From NCBI GenBank assembly GCA_905250115.1, contig CAJNOI010000196.1, positions 62,001-126,000 of the forward strand: a DNA stretch of 64,000 nt, given 5' to 3'. Both the position numbers and the translations under genes were made by a program. The notes beneath the pieces are model-generated. The model did not search any database, was not told the origin of the DNA, and saw nothing but the letters and a program-made list of their open reading frames with translations. Each line of letters starts with the position of its first letter. The first letter of the stretch is position 1. Below, in pieces: positions 11,964 to 24,234 of the stretch. The DNA is from Adineta steineri. Taxonomy: Eukaryota > Rotifera > Eurotatoria > Adinetida > Adinetidae.

Positions 11964-14747
11964 ATAATCTATTTCTTTCATTTGTATATTATTGATACAA
12001 AAACAAAACATATGATAAGCAAAAAAACCACATATACGTAATGATAAGCGATCTGTTAATAAAAGATCTAATAGTATTATTGGATTCTTTCGTATAGAAT
12101 AAAGATTGTAAATATTTTTGTCATAGGAAACTTAGAAAAAAACTTTCTCTTTCTCACAGTCAAGTGTATTTCTACTTTAGATGACATGTAATAATTATTT
12201 TTCTTTTTAACTAAACAAATAAATATTCATGTGTCATACATATAACTTTTTAATTACAAAAAAAATATAATAATGATAAATGTATAGGAACAAAAAAAAA
12301 TATTTTATTTCATCTATATGATACTTATAGATCTTTGACGTAGAATTATCATTTGATCGAATGTTTTTAGTAACAAATCGCTTTTATAGAAAGAAAAACA
12401 CTTGTAACATAAGAGTACTTAAACATAAATTTACAAGGACAAAAGTTTTGATGAATTATTTGTTATTATTAGAATATCCGGGCAATTTATTATAATAAAT
12501 ATTGATCAATAGGTCATTAAGTCAATTGGTACGATAAAGTACATATATTTGTAATTTTGATTATTCCGGAAAATCAGTCAGAAATTCATGATGGAAGGTT
12601 TAATCAATAATCTTTTCTCATAAACTTATTTGAAATAATTATTCGTGCAAATAAAACTTTCAAATAGCGTTTTTATTCTTTTAGCTTGGTTGCAATTGAA
12701 ACAGACCGAATATTAGTATTATATGCGCCTCATGGAATTTAGTCTGATTGGACTAATTTGGTTGACTTTATCGAGGGTTACCAGTCAATTTGTTATTTAA
12801 TCTCTTGCATGACATAGTTTATTTTTATTGAATATGTATGTTCGATATTGTTTCGAATACCATCAAACATTCTTAAGATAATTTCAACTATGTAGTTGAT
12901 AATATATTATAAGACAATATACATTCTTTACTGATTGAAATGATACGAGATTATATTTAATAATTAGTTCGTTATTATCTATATCTAGATTCTATTCTTT
13001 GTTTTTGTTTTGGTTTGATATCTTCTAAGTATAATATTGCGTTTGTTTTTGATGTTTATAATAAACAGATGTGATTGTTATAGTCTGTTTTCAATCATCA
13101 TTTGTGCAGACATATGCTTCTTTTGTTTCTTATTATTATTTATACTATCAATTTAAGTTCTATAACAGATCTAAGAATTAGCTATTGACAATGTCAGAAT
13201 TAAATATGCTATACTCAATGTTTATTGCTTGAAATAAGTAAACAGTATTCTGATATTATTGCATGAAAATTTAGTCTTAATTTTTAAAGGTTAAGAAGTG
13301 CTTGAAAAGGTACTGGAATCTTCCATATAATAGGCATGTAAAGTAATGGCATATTTTTCTTGATTATTTCGAGAAATATTTCGATAAAATTGAAGCAGAA
13401 AAATGTATGTCTTATCTAATATACATGATTTCATTACAAATATTTCGATATGAATTTGAAAAATATTACGATGTAATCTTTGCTTAGATTTTACGAAATA
13501 AACAAGAACTAGAAAGAATACTTGGTTTTAAATTTTTCGATAGTTATTATTTGAACGAAACCTATAAAGATTTGCTGTTTAATAATCAGCCATTTCTTTT
13601 AATATTAAATAAACATTTTTGAAATTAAAAATTCTCTTACAAGCTTTGACTTAAGAATACAAATATTAATCAAACAAATTAAGTAATAAATTCAATCAGT
13701 CCGTAATAGAACGGTTAGTATATTATTTTGTAAAGTAATGTTTAGCATCGATTGAAGATAGTCATGAGAAGTCTTGTTAAGTTTACTAATGTAATCCCAT
13801 AAAAGATTTTACTATGAACGGTCATAGTCACGATTTTAGGTTTCAAAACGATTACTTTCAAAAAAAAAAGAAACCAACCCTAGATAACATTTATCATGTG
13901 ACACTCATCAAGAAATGTCAACGAAACTAGAAAAAAAAGTACTTTCAGAAGTCTGTCAAATCGAGTAATAACCATTATATTAATTTATTAAAAGCTCGCG
14001 CGAACAGTCAAGCAGTTGAATGGAATTTATTTGAATAGTCCTTGTGATATCCGAAAACTGTCACTCAAAAAAAAAAAGTATAATTCGGCTGAAATATTAA
14101 ATTCTAAAAAAAACCCAATCAGTTGCCATTGACATGTCACAAAATGTCTATTTTCATTTGAAATTGAATATCTTGATAATCATTCAATTTAATCCAAATC
14201 AGGATATATTTTTCATCGACTTAAAAACGAACTAATTCTTTGAATGATGATATATTTGTGAGACTTATCTAGGGTTTAATTTCATTAATCATAAATATTA
14301 ATAATATGACAATTGTTTTCATGTTAACTGTTTTGCAGACGTAGTATTATTAGAATTAATTTATTATTATTCAGCTTCATTGCAGGTTCTTTTGTCTAAG
14401 AAGATCTTCTATTTAATAAATATTTAATCATTGATTATTAATTCATCGCAAAAATATGATACTTACTTTCATTATATTTTGAATAATTGATAAGTATTAT
14501 AGATTCAATTTGTATTCGAATTTCAATGAGTGAAAAAAAACTTTTTTTTCTTTCTGCTAATAATATTAAAAATTTTTTTAATTTAAAAGTTAAAGCAATA
14601 AGAAATTATTATATCACGTAGTGATTACACTGTACAATTTATAAAAAAATTAGAAGTCTTTATTTTTGTCTTTGTATAAATAAATCGTTTGATGAATTGT
14701 GTGTATATACAATGATATTGATGTTGTGTATTGGAATAGCGAAAAAA

Positions 14748-15524
14748 TTATTTATGAAAAAAAGAACGTAAACGTGTTAATTTATTGTTACATGTTGTAA
14801 AATGTTTTACATTTGATTTCGTATTCACCAATTCAGGATTAGTATCATTTGATGTTCTTAATGATGATGAATAACTAAATAAAATAGAATAAAAAATATT
14901 ATTATCAAAAAATCGATCGACTTACTCGTGTTTAATAATTGATATTGATTGATTATCATTTTCATTATCGATTGTTGTTTCTTCTTTAACAATACGATGT
15001 TTTCTTAAATTATTTAATGATGAAATATGTGGATTAACTATAGATGATAAACTATTTGCTGATTGTACTTTAGCTGATGAAGATCGTTTAAAAAATTTTA
15101 TTTTCGATATTTTTCTTTTTGGTAATTGATTTGATGAAGAAACATGTTTTGGTACATAATATTCTGATGAAGGTATTTTTGTTGTTGAATTAAATATATG
15201 ATCACGAAGTGATCTTGAATACATCCAGGAATTTTCACTATCAGATTTTTGTTGTATTATTGTTGGTAGATTATGATCATGTTGAGAAGTTTTTCTATCA
15301 ATATAAATAGGTACAAATATATAACGATAATCAATATAACGCTCTTCAAAACGTCTTTTTAAATCTTCTGTATAAATCCATGAATTTGATGATGATGGCA
15401 TTTTTTCACATGAGTTTCTTGATGGAGATTTTCTTCTTGCTATACTTGTTCGTGCAGATGAGACTGTTCTAGTATGTGTTTTGTTAGCGGTTTCAAGAGC
15501 TAAGAGACCATAGTAGAGAACCAT
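14748..15524 (-). CDS. Unknown basic, Ser-rich protein with twin SWxYxxxL motifs
   Basis: Two exons. Exon 1 runs from ATG 15522-15524 (MVLYYGLLALETANKT) to a donor CACGA|GTAAGT. A short intron follows, and exon 2 continues in phase (GA|T, D-Y-S-S-S-L-R-T) to TAA 14748-14750, ending RLRSFFHK. The protein is about 240 residues, basic and mostly disordered. It contains two copies of a motif around Trp, NSWIYTEDLKRRF and NSWMYSRSLRDHIF, about 50 residues apart. The N-terminus may be a weak signal or anchor. I recognise no family. The consistent splice phase and biased codon use make a real gene likely. Confidence 0.6.
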
Positions 15525-17529
15525 TATAAAACAATAGAATAGTGAATAAATTCAGATGTCTCTATGACTATCTCAAGAGTGTTTGATGATAAGAAGATAT
15601 GTTTGTAGAGATGATGAACACGCTAATTTAAATAAATTAATAAATCGAGTTTCTAGAATATAAAAATATAATATAATATAATGTCATATTGTATCTTATC
15701 ATATTATTGAAAAGATTGTCTTCTCAACACAGTTTGATGTTTATAGTAACGATAATGGTTGCAAGTATCTCTTAGTAACCACCATAACAGAATACTAATG
15801 ACAAATTATTTGATAAAAAGAGGAAGAAAAAAAATGAGCTAGATTTTTTCCGCTTACTTAATGCCTAGATAAAGAGCAAACAAGGTAAAGCTAACTAATT
15901 ACTAACAAAATAGAATCACTATTAGCAATAACCTAATGTTTTATGATAGTTAACAAACACAGATATGATCAGTAATCATTCATATTCAACAAATGCACTG
16001 CTTATATAAAAATAACTGTTAAATAAACCTAATCTTTCTCTTCTCTTTAGAGTATTTTCAGGTAGAAAATCTTTTCATTTTCAAGCAATAAGATATGCGT
16101 GTGATGAAAGCTTAACGTATTACATATATATAAGAAGTAATAAGAAACTTTTCTGTGTGTACTTAGATTGAATATCTACATCGATTATAAATACTAGTTA
16201 GTTTATATTTGAGTATATCTTAGTATAAATGAATGCCTTATTAGTTGACATGCAATAGAATATGTTTCGATAAAAATAGCAGAAAAACAGGTCATGATTT
16301 GTACTACTAAGAAATACAATACAAATAAATATGTCTATTATTTAGTTACAAAAAGAAAAAAACAAACATATATGAATCGTTTAAAGAAACTTCTATAATC
16401 AATTTTTCGTTCAAAAAAAAAGAATAATAATATTATGAGAAAAAGAAAATCTAATAATTCAATATTGTTAGATAATTCGATACATAAAAAAAAAGAAAAC
16501 AAGCTATCTTAACATAGACGATGTTTTTATTTTTTCTTCAAATGTTTTTATGAAAACAGAACTTATTTTTATTAAGATATTTTCTCTTTCCAAGCAGAAA
16601 TAAATCTTTTCAATAGCGTTAATAATATGTTCATTTCCTTTGCTATTTTAGACGAACACACACAAAAATTTCATGTTAATTCCTATTATTGCTTCATGCA
16701 CATTTTTTTCTTCTTCTTCTAAAGATAAATAACTGTTTGATAAGGTATACTAAAACATTCTTTTCTTTTTTTTTGCACTTCATAAAACATATTGAAATCA
16801 AATATTGCAATATGTGAGAATATGCTTTACATGTTTCCTTTACGGATGTTATTTTTTCGAGGGTTTTGTCTGACTTTGGACTAACGAAGAAAAAACAATT
16901 TTCGAGTACATTCAACTGAAGAATAATAGACAGATCCTAGATCTGTCGAATGAAAGCCAGACAATATTCTATAACTAACGCATCAAAACAATGAACAATG
17001 ATAAAAATAAGAACAAAAAAAAAGAAATGGTTTATAATTCTAAAAATATATGAGTTATTTCTAGACTGCTCTTCATATTCATCAGATGAAAGCTATCATA
17101 TTTAATTGAAATACAGCGAAATATGATATCCCTTGTGTATAACGTTATGTACTCAATGATGTATTGTAATATTAATCTTTGACCGAAACAATTTAATAGA
17201 AAGATCGTATCTGTAGTTAAACTTTAGATTGTTATTGTATAATATAAATGTTGTGCACTGAATTCACCTGGCTGATATCCACTGATTATAATACAACTCG
17301 GCCAAGGCTAAGAGTAAAAATATATATATATATATCAAATTATATGACGAAAGCCTCTATTATTTCTTTTTCTTTTACCTATTGTTCGGCCCACTCTTCT
17401 GTTTATTAGTTATATTTGCGAACGTATTAGTTAGGACAACGTACAATATTTGATTATATTTATCAAGCGCCGTTTTCTATTACTAATTTTTTTTTATCAT
17501 AATCATTGCCGTTTTTTAAAACTGAAAAT
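15525..17529. other. Intergenic, divergent promoter region
   Basis: AT-rich DNA between two divergently transcribed genes. Short TA runs (for example near 17320-17335). No supported gene. Confidence 0.45.
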
Positions 17530-18842
17530 ATGAGCAATATTGTTGAAAATAAAACACGTGATCATCAATCTACTGATATAATTAAATCAAATATTAATTC
17601 AGCAAATAATTTTGATGTTCAACGTGTTTATGAAACATTTGTTGCTGCTTTACGTGAACCTGATAATCCTAAGTCACCGATTGGTACACAAGACTATATG
17701 AATGGCTATCGAGAATTATTAAAGTAATTGATGAAAAAAAATATATAGATTAAAGAATTTTTCTTCTTCTATATAATAGATTTGTTGATCAACTTGGTTA
17801 TGTATTTAAATTTGTAAAAGATGATGTTATAGATAAATTAGGAATTTTACAAGCATTTGTTGATACAGATAGAAAAAAAGGAACATTACATTATGATACA
17901 ATACAACATGCAATTGATTATGAAACTGAACAAAATATAATTAAAACAAATCCAGATAATAATTTTACTCGTACTTTATTACGACTTCATCGTGCATTAA
18001 TTTTTATTGTTCAATTACTTCAAGGTTTAAATGATAGGCCATTATCAGAAAGTACTTCAACAATTGCTTCAACTTGTTATAAAGCAACATTATATAATCA
18101 TCGTATGTATCATATTTCTTAAAGGATTCAATCTAGCAGATAAACTTTTTATTATACAGATATATTATAACTTTAAATTGAGTAGAAAAATAATGAGAAA
18201 AAAATTATATGACGGTAGATATTTATCAGTAGGCCTTCATGCTTATACAGCGATTCATAATGAGTATTATTTTCTCCAAATTACACTTATATTGTAAATA
18301 TTTTTCAAAATATTGTCGTTAGCTTTTATACTATCAAGCACGTTTATCTTAATTAGATGTACTTTTTCTTTCGAAAGAAATAAGCAATACATTACGAAAA
18401 TATAATGTTTTTTTTATCGAAAAAAAATATCAATTAAAAATGCATTTATAATATTCCTTTTATTTTTTATATCTTTAATCGCACTCTTTCACATTCCGTG
18501 AATAATACTGGACTTTGATAAGTTCGGTTATCTTTTATCCTATCTTTTGCTTTCAAAGGTAAAGTAAATAATGAGGGTAAAGTACAGTATATGAAACTAA
18601 TTAATCTTAAATGACATATGAAAATAAAATCTTTTTTTTCTTTAGATAGTTTTTTGGTTCGTGGTACAGTCAAAGTTGGATTTCATATATTACCCTCTCG
18701 TAAAGAATTAGATGATGCTATATTTCATGGTCATAAAACTGAATTATTAGAGCAATATATGACATTCGTAAAAATAATTAAGCAAATATATGATACCGTT
18801 GAAGCATACTATGCTGAAAAAAACTATTTACAATTACCATAA
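17530..18842 (+). CDS. Ceramide-1-phosphate / glycolipid transfer protein (GLTP fold)
   Basis: Cytosolic GLTP-fold protein moving sphingolipids (probably ceramide-1-phosphate) between membranes. Three exons: ATG 17530-17532 (MSNIVENKTRDH) to 17723; about 17782-18103; and about 18646 to TAA 18840-18842. Matches to the CPTP subgroup are YMNGYRELLKFVDQLG, FKFVKDDVIDKLGIL (Asp and Lys of the headgroup site), TLLRLHRALIFI (paired Arg) and, across the second intron, YNHHSFLVRGTVKVGF, where the invariant His is rebuilt by splicing C|AT. It ends KNYLQLP, like the LxLP terminus of CPTP. The LLRLHRAL signature and phosphate-binding arginines favour CPTP over GLTP proper. The second intron (about 540 nt) is long for this window and contains no supported gene. 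Confidence 0.87.
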
Positions 18843-20467
18843 AATCAACGACGATCGTGCATAGTTTATAAATATATATATATTTTTTTATGTGGTATAA
18901 TCATTTATAATTCAACTGTAGTTATTTGTGTTCTGTTTCGATAAGAAAATACGTCTAATTATTAACATTGTTTTTTTTTTATACATTTTTTATTAGTATT
19001 TTTATGCATGATAAACAACAAATGAAGAGTATATGCATTTTACTCTTTCTCTCTTTCTGTGTGCGTGCGTGCTTATCTATTCATTCATCAAGGACGATGA
19101 TATTTGAAAAATAAAACGAAATGATATCAAAGCAAATATTTTGTAATTATCTAGGGAATTCGATTAATATAAAAATGAAACTAATTTCCGTTATGTTGTT
19201 TTGGCCGAGAATATTCAATGAATACGATCTGTTAATTTCTATTTGTGTCGAAATATATTATCGGAATATAGACATATATGTGTATGTGCATTGAGATAAA
19301 TCGTAACAGAATTGTAATTCTCACGAGAGAGTGCTATTATGTCTAGATGAATTGTAATTTTTTTTCTCTTCTTGTACAATAATTTTCTTATAGACAATTT
19401 AAGGAAATTAGAAATGTTTTATAATTATAATATAAACTATTTAAAAGTCAAATTTTCATGTTCAAAACTCGTAAAATTCGGAAGTTAATAATTATTAAAT
19501 TTCATATGAAAAATATTATGCTATTATTCTTTATCTTTTCTTTTTTCTTCAATTTCCGCACTCAAAAAAGAAAGTCCTTTATGTCTTTTTTTTTGCTCTT
19601 GTCTTAATAACAAAGTTTTAAATTATAGAGAAAGGAGAGAGAAAAAGACCAAAAAAAAGGTAGTGTGTTATGTGTGCGTGTGAATTAAAAAGAAAAAAAA
19701 AAGAAAGCGACAGAGCGACAAAATTAAAACTTGCTAAAAAAATACCAAACCAAATTAAAATTGAGAAACATCAAGATTGAACAGCAAATGAAACGAGAGA
19801 AAAACAAGAAATATAGAGAAAAGCCAATTACAAGAAATACAAATACATTTGCACGCTTAATATAGAAACAGTTAATCTAGAATATAAGTTTTCTTTTATG
19901 GTTGTTAGAACAAAATGATAATAAGAAAAAGGAAACCGCACACTAACATACACGACAGGAAAAAAGGGAGAGCGTTAATAAGAGCAAATGACAACAACAA
20001 AATACTTGATGAATGTGAATGGCCACAAAAAAAGAAAAGAAAAGATATGAAATAAAAGATAATTTTGTATTTCAACAAAACAAGAAGCAAAAATGAAATA
20101 TAGACACGAAAGAGCACAAAAGTTCATCACGTGAGTAATAATAAAAGAGAGAAATGAAATATTTCGATAAGAATAATCGAAATGAATTTGAAGAAGAAGA
20201 AAAAAACGCACACATGCACACATGATATATCGCCTAGTTATAGTTTTGCTGTTTATATACTAAGCTAGAGGAGAATGTTGAATGATAATATAGATAATGT
20301 TAATCATAATAATTATAATAATAATAGTAATAATATTAATACTTGCTCTTGCTTAAAGTGCGGAGGAACACCGACGACAAAAAAAAGGAGAAATTAAACA
20401 AAACACAAGACGAGACGACAATTAATTGTAAAAACAAATTTTAAAAGACATTTATGCCCGGGCTGGT
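18843..20467. other. Intergenic, convergent 3' regions
   Basis: 3' regions of the CPTP-like and LRR-like genes. It contains A-rich purine DNA (19.6-20.2 kb) and an AAT-rich stretch at about 20280-20340. No coding exon supported. Confidence 0.45.
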
Positions 20468-23329
20468 TTATGCTCTTTGTTCGGTGGTTGGTGCTGTATT
20501 ATATCCTGCTTTGGTGTTACCACCAGCAGCAGCACGTCGTTTACGTACAAGTAAAATGATGACACCAATAAGAAGAAGACCGATAATTGATGCAGCTATA
20601 ATTATAATTGGTAACCAACTCATTCCTTTCTTTGGTGGTCCTGTTGCTCCTTCTGCATTAGGATCTGTTACACCTTCTGGATCACTTTCACCTGGTTGAG
20701 TATTTCCACCATCAGGTTGATTTCCAGTCTCACCGTCTTGTGGGTGTGATACTCCTCCTTCTTGTCCTTGTTCTGAACCATGACCACCCTGATGATCACC
20801 ATCACGATGACCACCATGACCTTGTCCGCCTTGTACATCTAAGAAAAAAGATTAATATTTATATATTAAATGAAAATAGGGATGTACCAAGGTACCAAAA
20901 GCAGAAGGGAAGGGGTGTGTTGGGACGTAGTATAGATATAGCATATATTTGTCTATCTTTTGAGGTAAATTTCGAAAGTAGGGAAGCATAGTTTGAGGAA
21001 ATTGTAGAAGCATAGAGACGGTATGCTCCTTACACCTTACAGCCCCTTCCCGGTCGGTACATCTGTGAATAAAAATCAACTTCAAGATTACCGAGCAAAA
21101 TCATAAATCAAAATAGCAATCATAAAATCAATAATGAGCTCTTAATATCTCGTTTAGAAAAGGTCATAAAAGCTAAAAGTATGTATATCATTCTGTCAGC
21201 CTTATACCATTATCGTCTGAATAAGAAGGAGGAACAGTAGTAGCTATATCATCTGGATACTGATTCCAACTATCTTGTGGGATTGATTCCGTTATTGTTT
21301 CTTGTGCTTCATTATTTGGTTGATAATAATTTGGATCATCCGATGGATTTTCATATTGAGGTGAGGGATCAGCGTGAGGTTTATTAATTTGATTGTTATC
21401 TACATTTTTGTCATAATAGTTTGGATTATCCCATGGATAGTCATATTTAGGTGAGGAAACGGCATCAGGTTTCTCAGTTTGACTGTTGTCTACATTTGAT
21501 TGATAATAGTTTGGGTCATCCAAAGGATTTTCATATATAGATGAGGGATCGGGATAAGGTTTCTCAGTTTGAATTTCTACATTTGGTGTGTAATAGTCTG
21601 GATCTAAATTTCCATTATTATGTGTATTAACAAAATCATATTTATTAGATGAAGCAGACCATGAAGGATACATGTCGCGAATTATCATACAAAATATCTG
21701 TTTATTTATTTTTTGCTTTCTAATTACTTATTATGTCTACAGCTTCTACAGCATAATAGAAGATCTCTGTTCTTGTCTATCTCTCTCTATGTATATCTAA
21801 CTTACCTTGTGGATCATAAGGTGCATCTGGACCTTGGTTGTCACCGTCAGGTCGTCGTTGATCTTCATCTGGTTGTTCTGGTTGTGGTGGTGGAACAGCG
21901 TTTTGTAGTTTTTGTTGATCTTGTTGTGCTACTTGAAATGGCACAGAGTACACTCGTGGTTCACGTTGACGTAAAGCATCTGAACCATCGGAACGTCTAA
22001 TTTGTGGTGGTGGATTAAATGTACTTGTTTCTGCATTATAATTATTTTTAATTGCAGCACATGCTGAATGTTCACAACCTTGTGGACTACATGGTAATCG
22101 ACCAGCAGCTGTATCCAAATAAGCTGATACACATGTACATTCTCGACCATTTGGTACGGCTTAAAAAAAAAATTAGTTCGAAATTTTATTTTCAGTTATA
22201 CAAAATCTAACCTTGAATAGCAACTTGTCCATTAGCTAGTTTTTCGATTAATTTACATTGTGTATTAGCATCTAATTTTTCAATACTTGCTTCAAATTCT
22301 TTAAGATTTGGTAAATTATTAAAGAGATCCAAATTTGGTTCTCCATCTTTGATTGTTAATTTTTCTAAGTGAGTTAAACCATCAAATGCATGTGGATCAA
22401 TACCTTGATCACTTTGAACAGATAAAGTATGTATATTAGGAAATTGACGAAAAGCATTTGCTGGTATACGTGATGGACTATGAACACGTAATTCACCTAA
22501 ATTACCATAATTTGGTGGATGTTCATTATTAAAATCAGTTATATAAAAAGCATTAATAGTTAATTCATGTGCTGGATAAACAGGAAAATTTTGTACTGAT
22601 AATGCACTAGCTTGTTTAGCTAATTCTAAACGTGCAACATTTCCTGAGAATGGTTGTGAAACATCCGAACGTATATCACCACCACTTAAACGTAAAAATT
22701 TTATGTTGGCATCCTTGAATAATTCTTGAAATGTACCATGAAATGGATATAATGCATAAAGTTCTAATGATTCGGCATTTAAATTTTGAAATAGATTTGG
22801 ATTATCTTGTTGTGCTACTTCAGGATTGTAAATTTCTAATGCCTAAAACAATATATTTTTTTTTTGCTTTTTTACTTTCTTATATGTTTTGTAATCTTAC
22901 CAAATGTTTTCGTGCATTTGCTGGTAAACTATCAGGAAATACCCGATTAAAGATTGAAGGTGATGATAAATGAAGTGCAGTAAATTTTTCGAATTTAATA
23001 CGAAATTCTAAATTATCTCCATCAGATTTATATAATTCTTTAACCGGTTCAAATGTTTGATCATTAACATGAATATCACGTGGAGCTTGTATAACCAATT
23101 CAACAGATTGATATTTCTGTTTTTCATGGTCTACAATATGTATGGGCGATGGTAATTCATGATCAATTGTACATGTTACACGATAAAAGTTACATTTACA
23201 ATCGAAACCCGTAATAGCTTCACAATGTTGAGAATCAGCTTGTCGACGTTTAAGACTTTTTTTAATAATTGATGTTGATGATGATAATGATACGACTAAT
23301 ATTAGACATAATAACGCTGTGCGCAACAT
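20468..23329 (-). CDS. LRR-like type I membrane protein with repeat-bearing stalk
   Basis: Cell-surface protein. ATG 23327-23329 starts a signal peptide (MLRTALLCLILVVSLSSST), then a Cys-containing N-terminal cap (CEAITGFDCKCNFYRVTC). A degenerate leucine-rich/beta-solenoid region spans the next exons (for example LGELRVHSPSRIPANAF, FPNIHTLSV, LTHLEKLTI). A Cys-rich C-terminal cap follows (CTCVSAYL, LPCSPQGCEHSAC), then a Pro/Gln-rich stalk ending YDPQ. Next come the repeat exon (separate entry), a Gly/His/Gln-rich stalk, one membrane helix (LPIIIIAASIIGLLLIGVII), a basic stop-transfer VRKRR and a short tail ending TEQRA at TAA 20468-20470. Splice phases agree at every junction checked. The LRRs are irregular, so the ligand and the exact subfamily are unknown. 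It may be a matrix- or adhesion-type receptor; the cytoplasmic tail is only about 25 residues. Confidence 0.75.
21208..21603 (-). repeat. Phase-symmetric exon encoding 30-aa Tyr/Pro/Asn repeats
   Basis: A 396-nt exon of the LRR-like gene (acceptor TTTAG|ATCC, donor AATG|GTAT). Flanking exons end in phase 1 (CAAG|) and resume AT|GTA, so it can be included or skipped without changing frame. It encodes three full units and one partial unit of about 30 residues, each starting [DN]P[DN]YY, with a middle QTEKP-like segment and an end like YENPxDD. The DNA therefore has a period near 90 bp. Acidic, Tyr-rich, likely an extracellular spacer. Confidence 0.7.
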
Positions 23330-24178
23330 TTTTTTTTATATTTCTTTAGTGTTTAAGGCTATATTAATAAAGAGAAAAATATTAATCAAAAAATAAAATT
23401 ATATGATAATTACATTACTTATAATGAAGAAATGTTGACTATAAGTGACAGAGCAAGTATACTATCTGCACAAATATATATATTTAAATTGAACTAGTAG
23501 AATAGACTATGAATGTCGATCTTTAGACCGACTGATAAACAAATCTATAAAAAAAAGAACAATAAAACAAAATGAATCATTTGGAAAACAATTACTAATA
23601 GTAGTAATAAAACATACTATTTTTGTTTAGGTGAATAATACATTGAGAAGAGAGAGAAAAAAAAAGAGAAAAGGTTATTGAAACTATCTGAAAATAAATG
23701 CATATTGTTTTAGCATCTACATGTGTGTCTACATATCTGATGATGTAATAATCTTGAGATTTATGCGTCTGGAAAATATAAGAATAAATTTATGTATATA
23801 CGTGCCAGTGTTCTGTCTGCTTTCTCCCTCCCTGCCCTCCCTTCCTTGCTTGCTCTCTCTCGCGAGCGCTCTATCCATCTCTCTCTCTTTCTCTGTAGCT
23901 TTCGCTCTATATCGCTTTTTCTTCTCTAGCACTTGGAGAAGCATCAATGAATAATCAGTCCCTTCTTATATTGCTCATTTCTCGCCTCGTCGAGATTAGT
24001 CATATTTCGGCGTATTGATTACGACTCGATTATTATTCTTAGTCAACACGATATTGGCACAGTGAGAAGAAACATACGCTCAAGGCACGATATAAGGAGG
24101 AGTAACGTTTAAGAAACAAAACATACATCTAGTAAAGTACAGTGTTTGAAGAGATTGTCGATCAGGGTGATTAAATGA

Positions 24179-24234
24179 TGAGAGAGAGGGGAAGACAACG
24201 AGAGAGAGAGACAGAGAGGGAGAGAGAGAGAGAA
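24179..24234 (+). repeat. (GA)n-rich purine tract
   Basis: About 55 bp of almost pure GAGA/GGGA repeats. A GAGA tract upstream of a gene may be regulatory or simple drift. Confidence 0.7.

Larger units (their letters stand above)
9955..14747. other. Intergenic/5' region with simple repeats
   Basis: Nearly 4.8 kb without a supported gene apart from the small candidate exon at 11395-11437, a polypyrimidine tandem repeat and an assembly gap. 12.0-14.7 kb is uniform AT-rich DNA in which I see no coding or RNA gene. Confidence 0.4.

Noticed and set aside
20454..20699. Plus-strand open frame opposite the LRR-like gene's last exon
   Set aside because: Antisense shadow of a clear coding exon with TM helix.
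23729..23947. Open frames on both strands in the CT-rich tract
   Set aside because: Low-complexity composition artefact.
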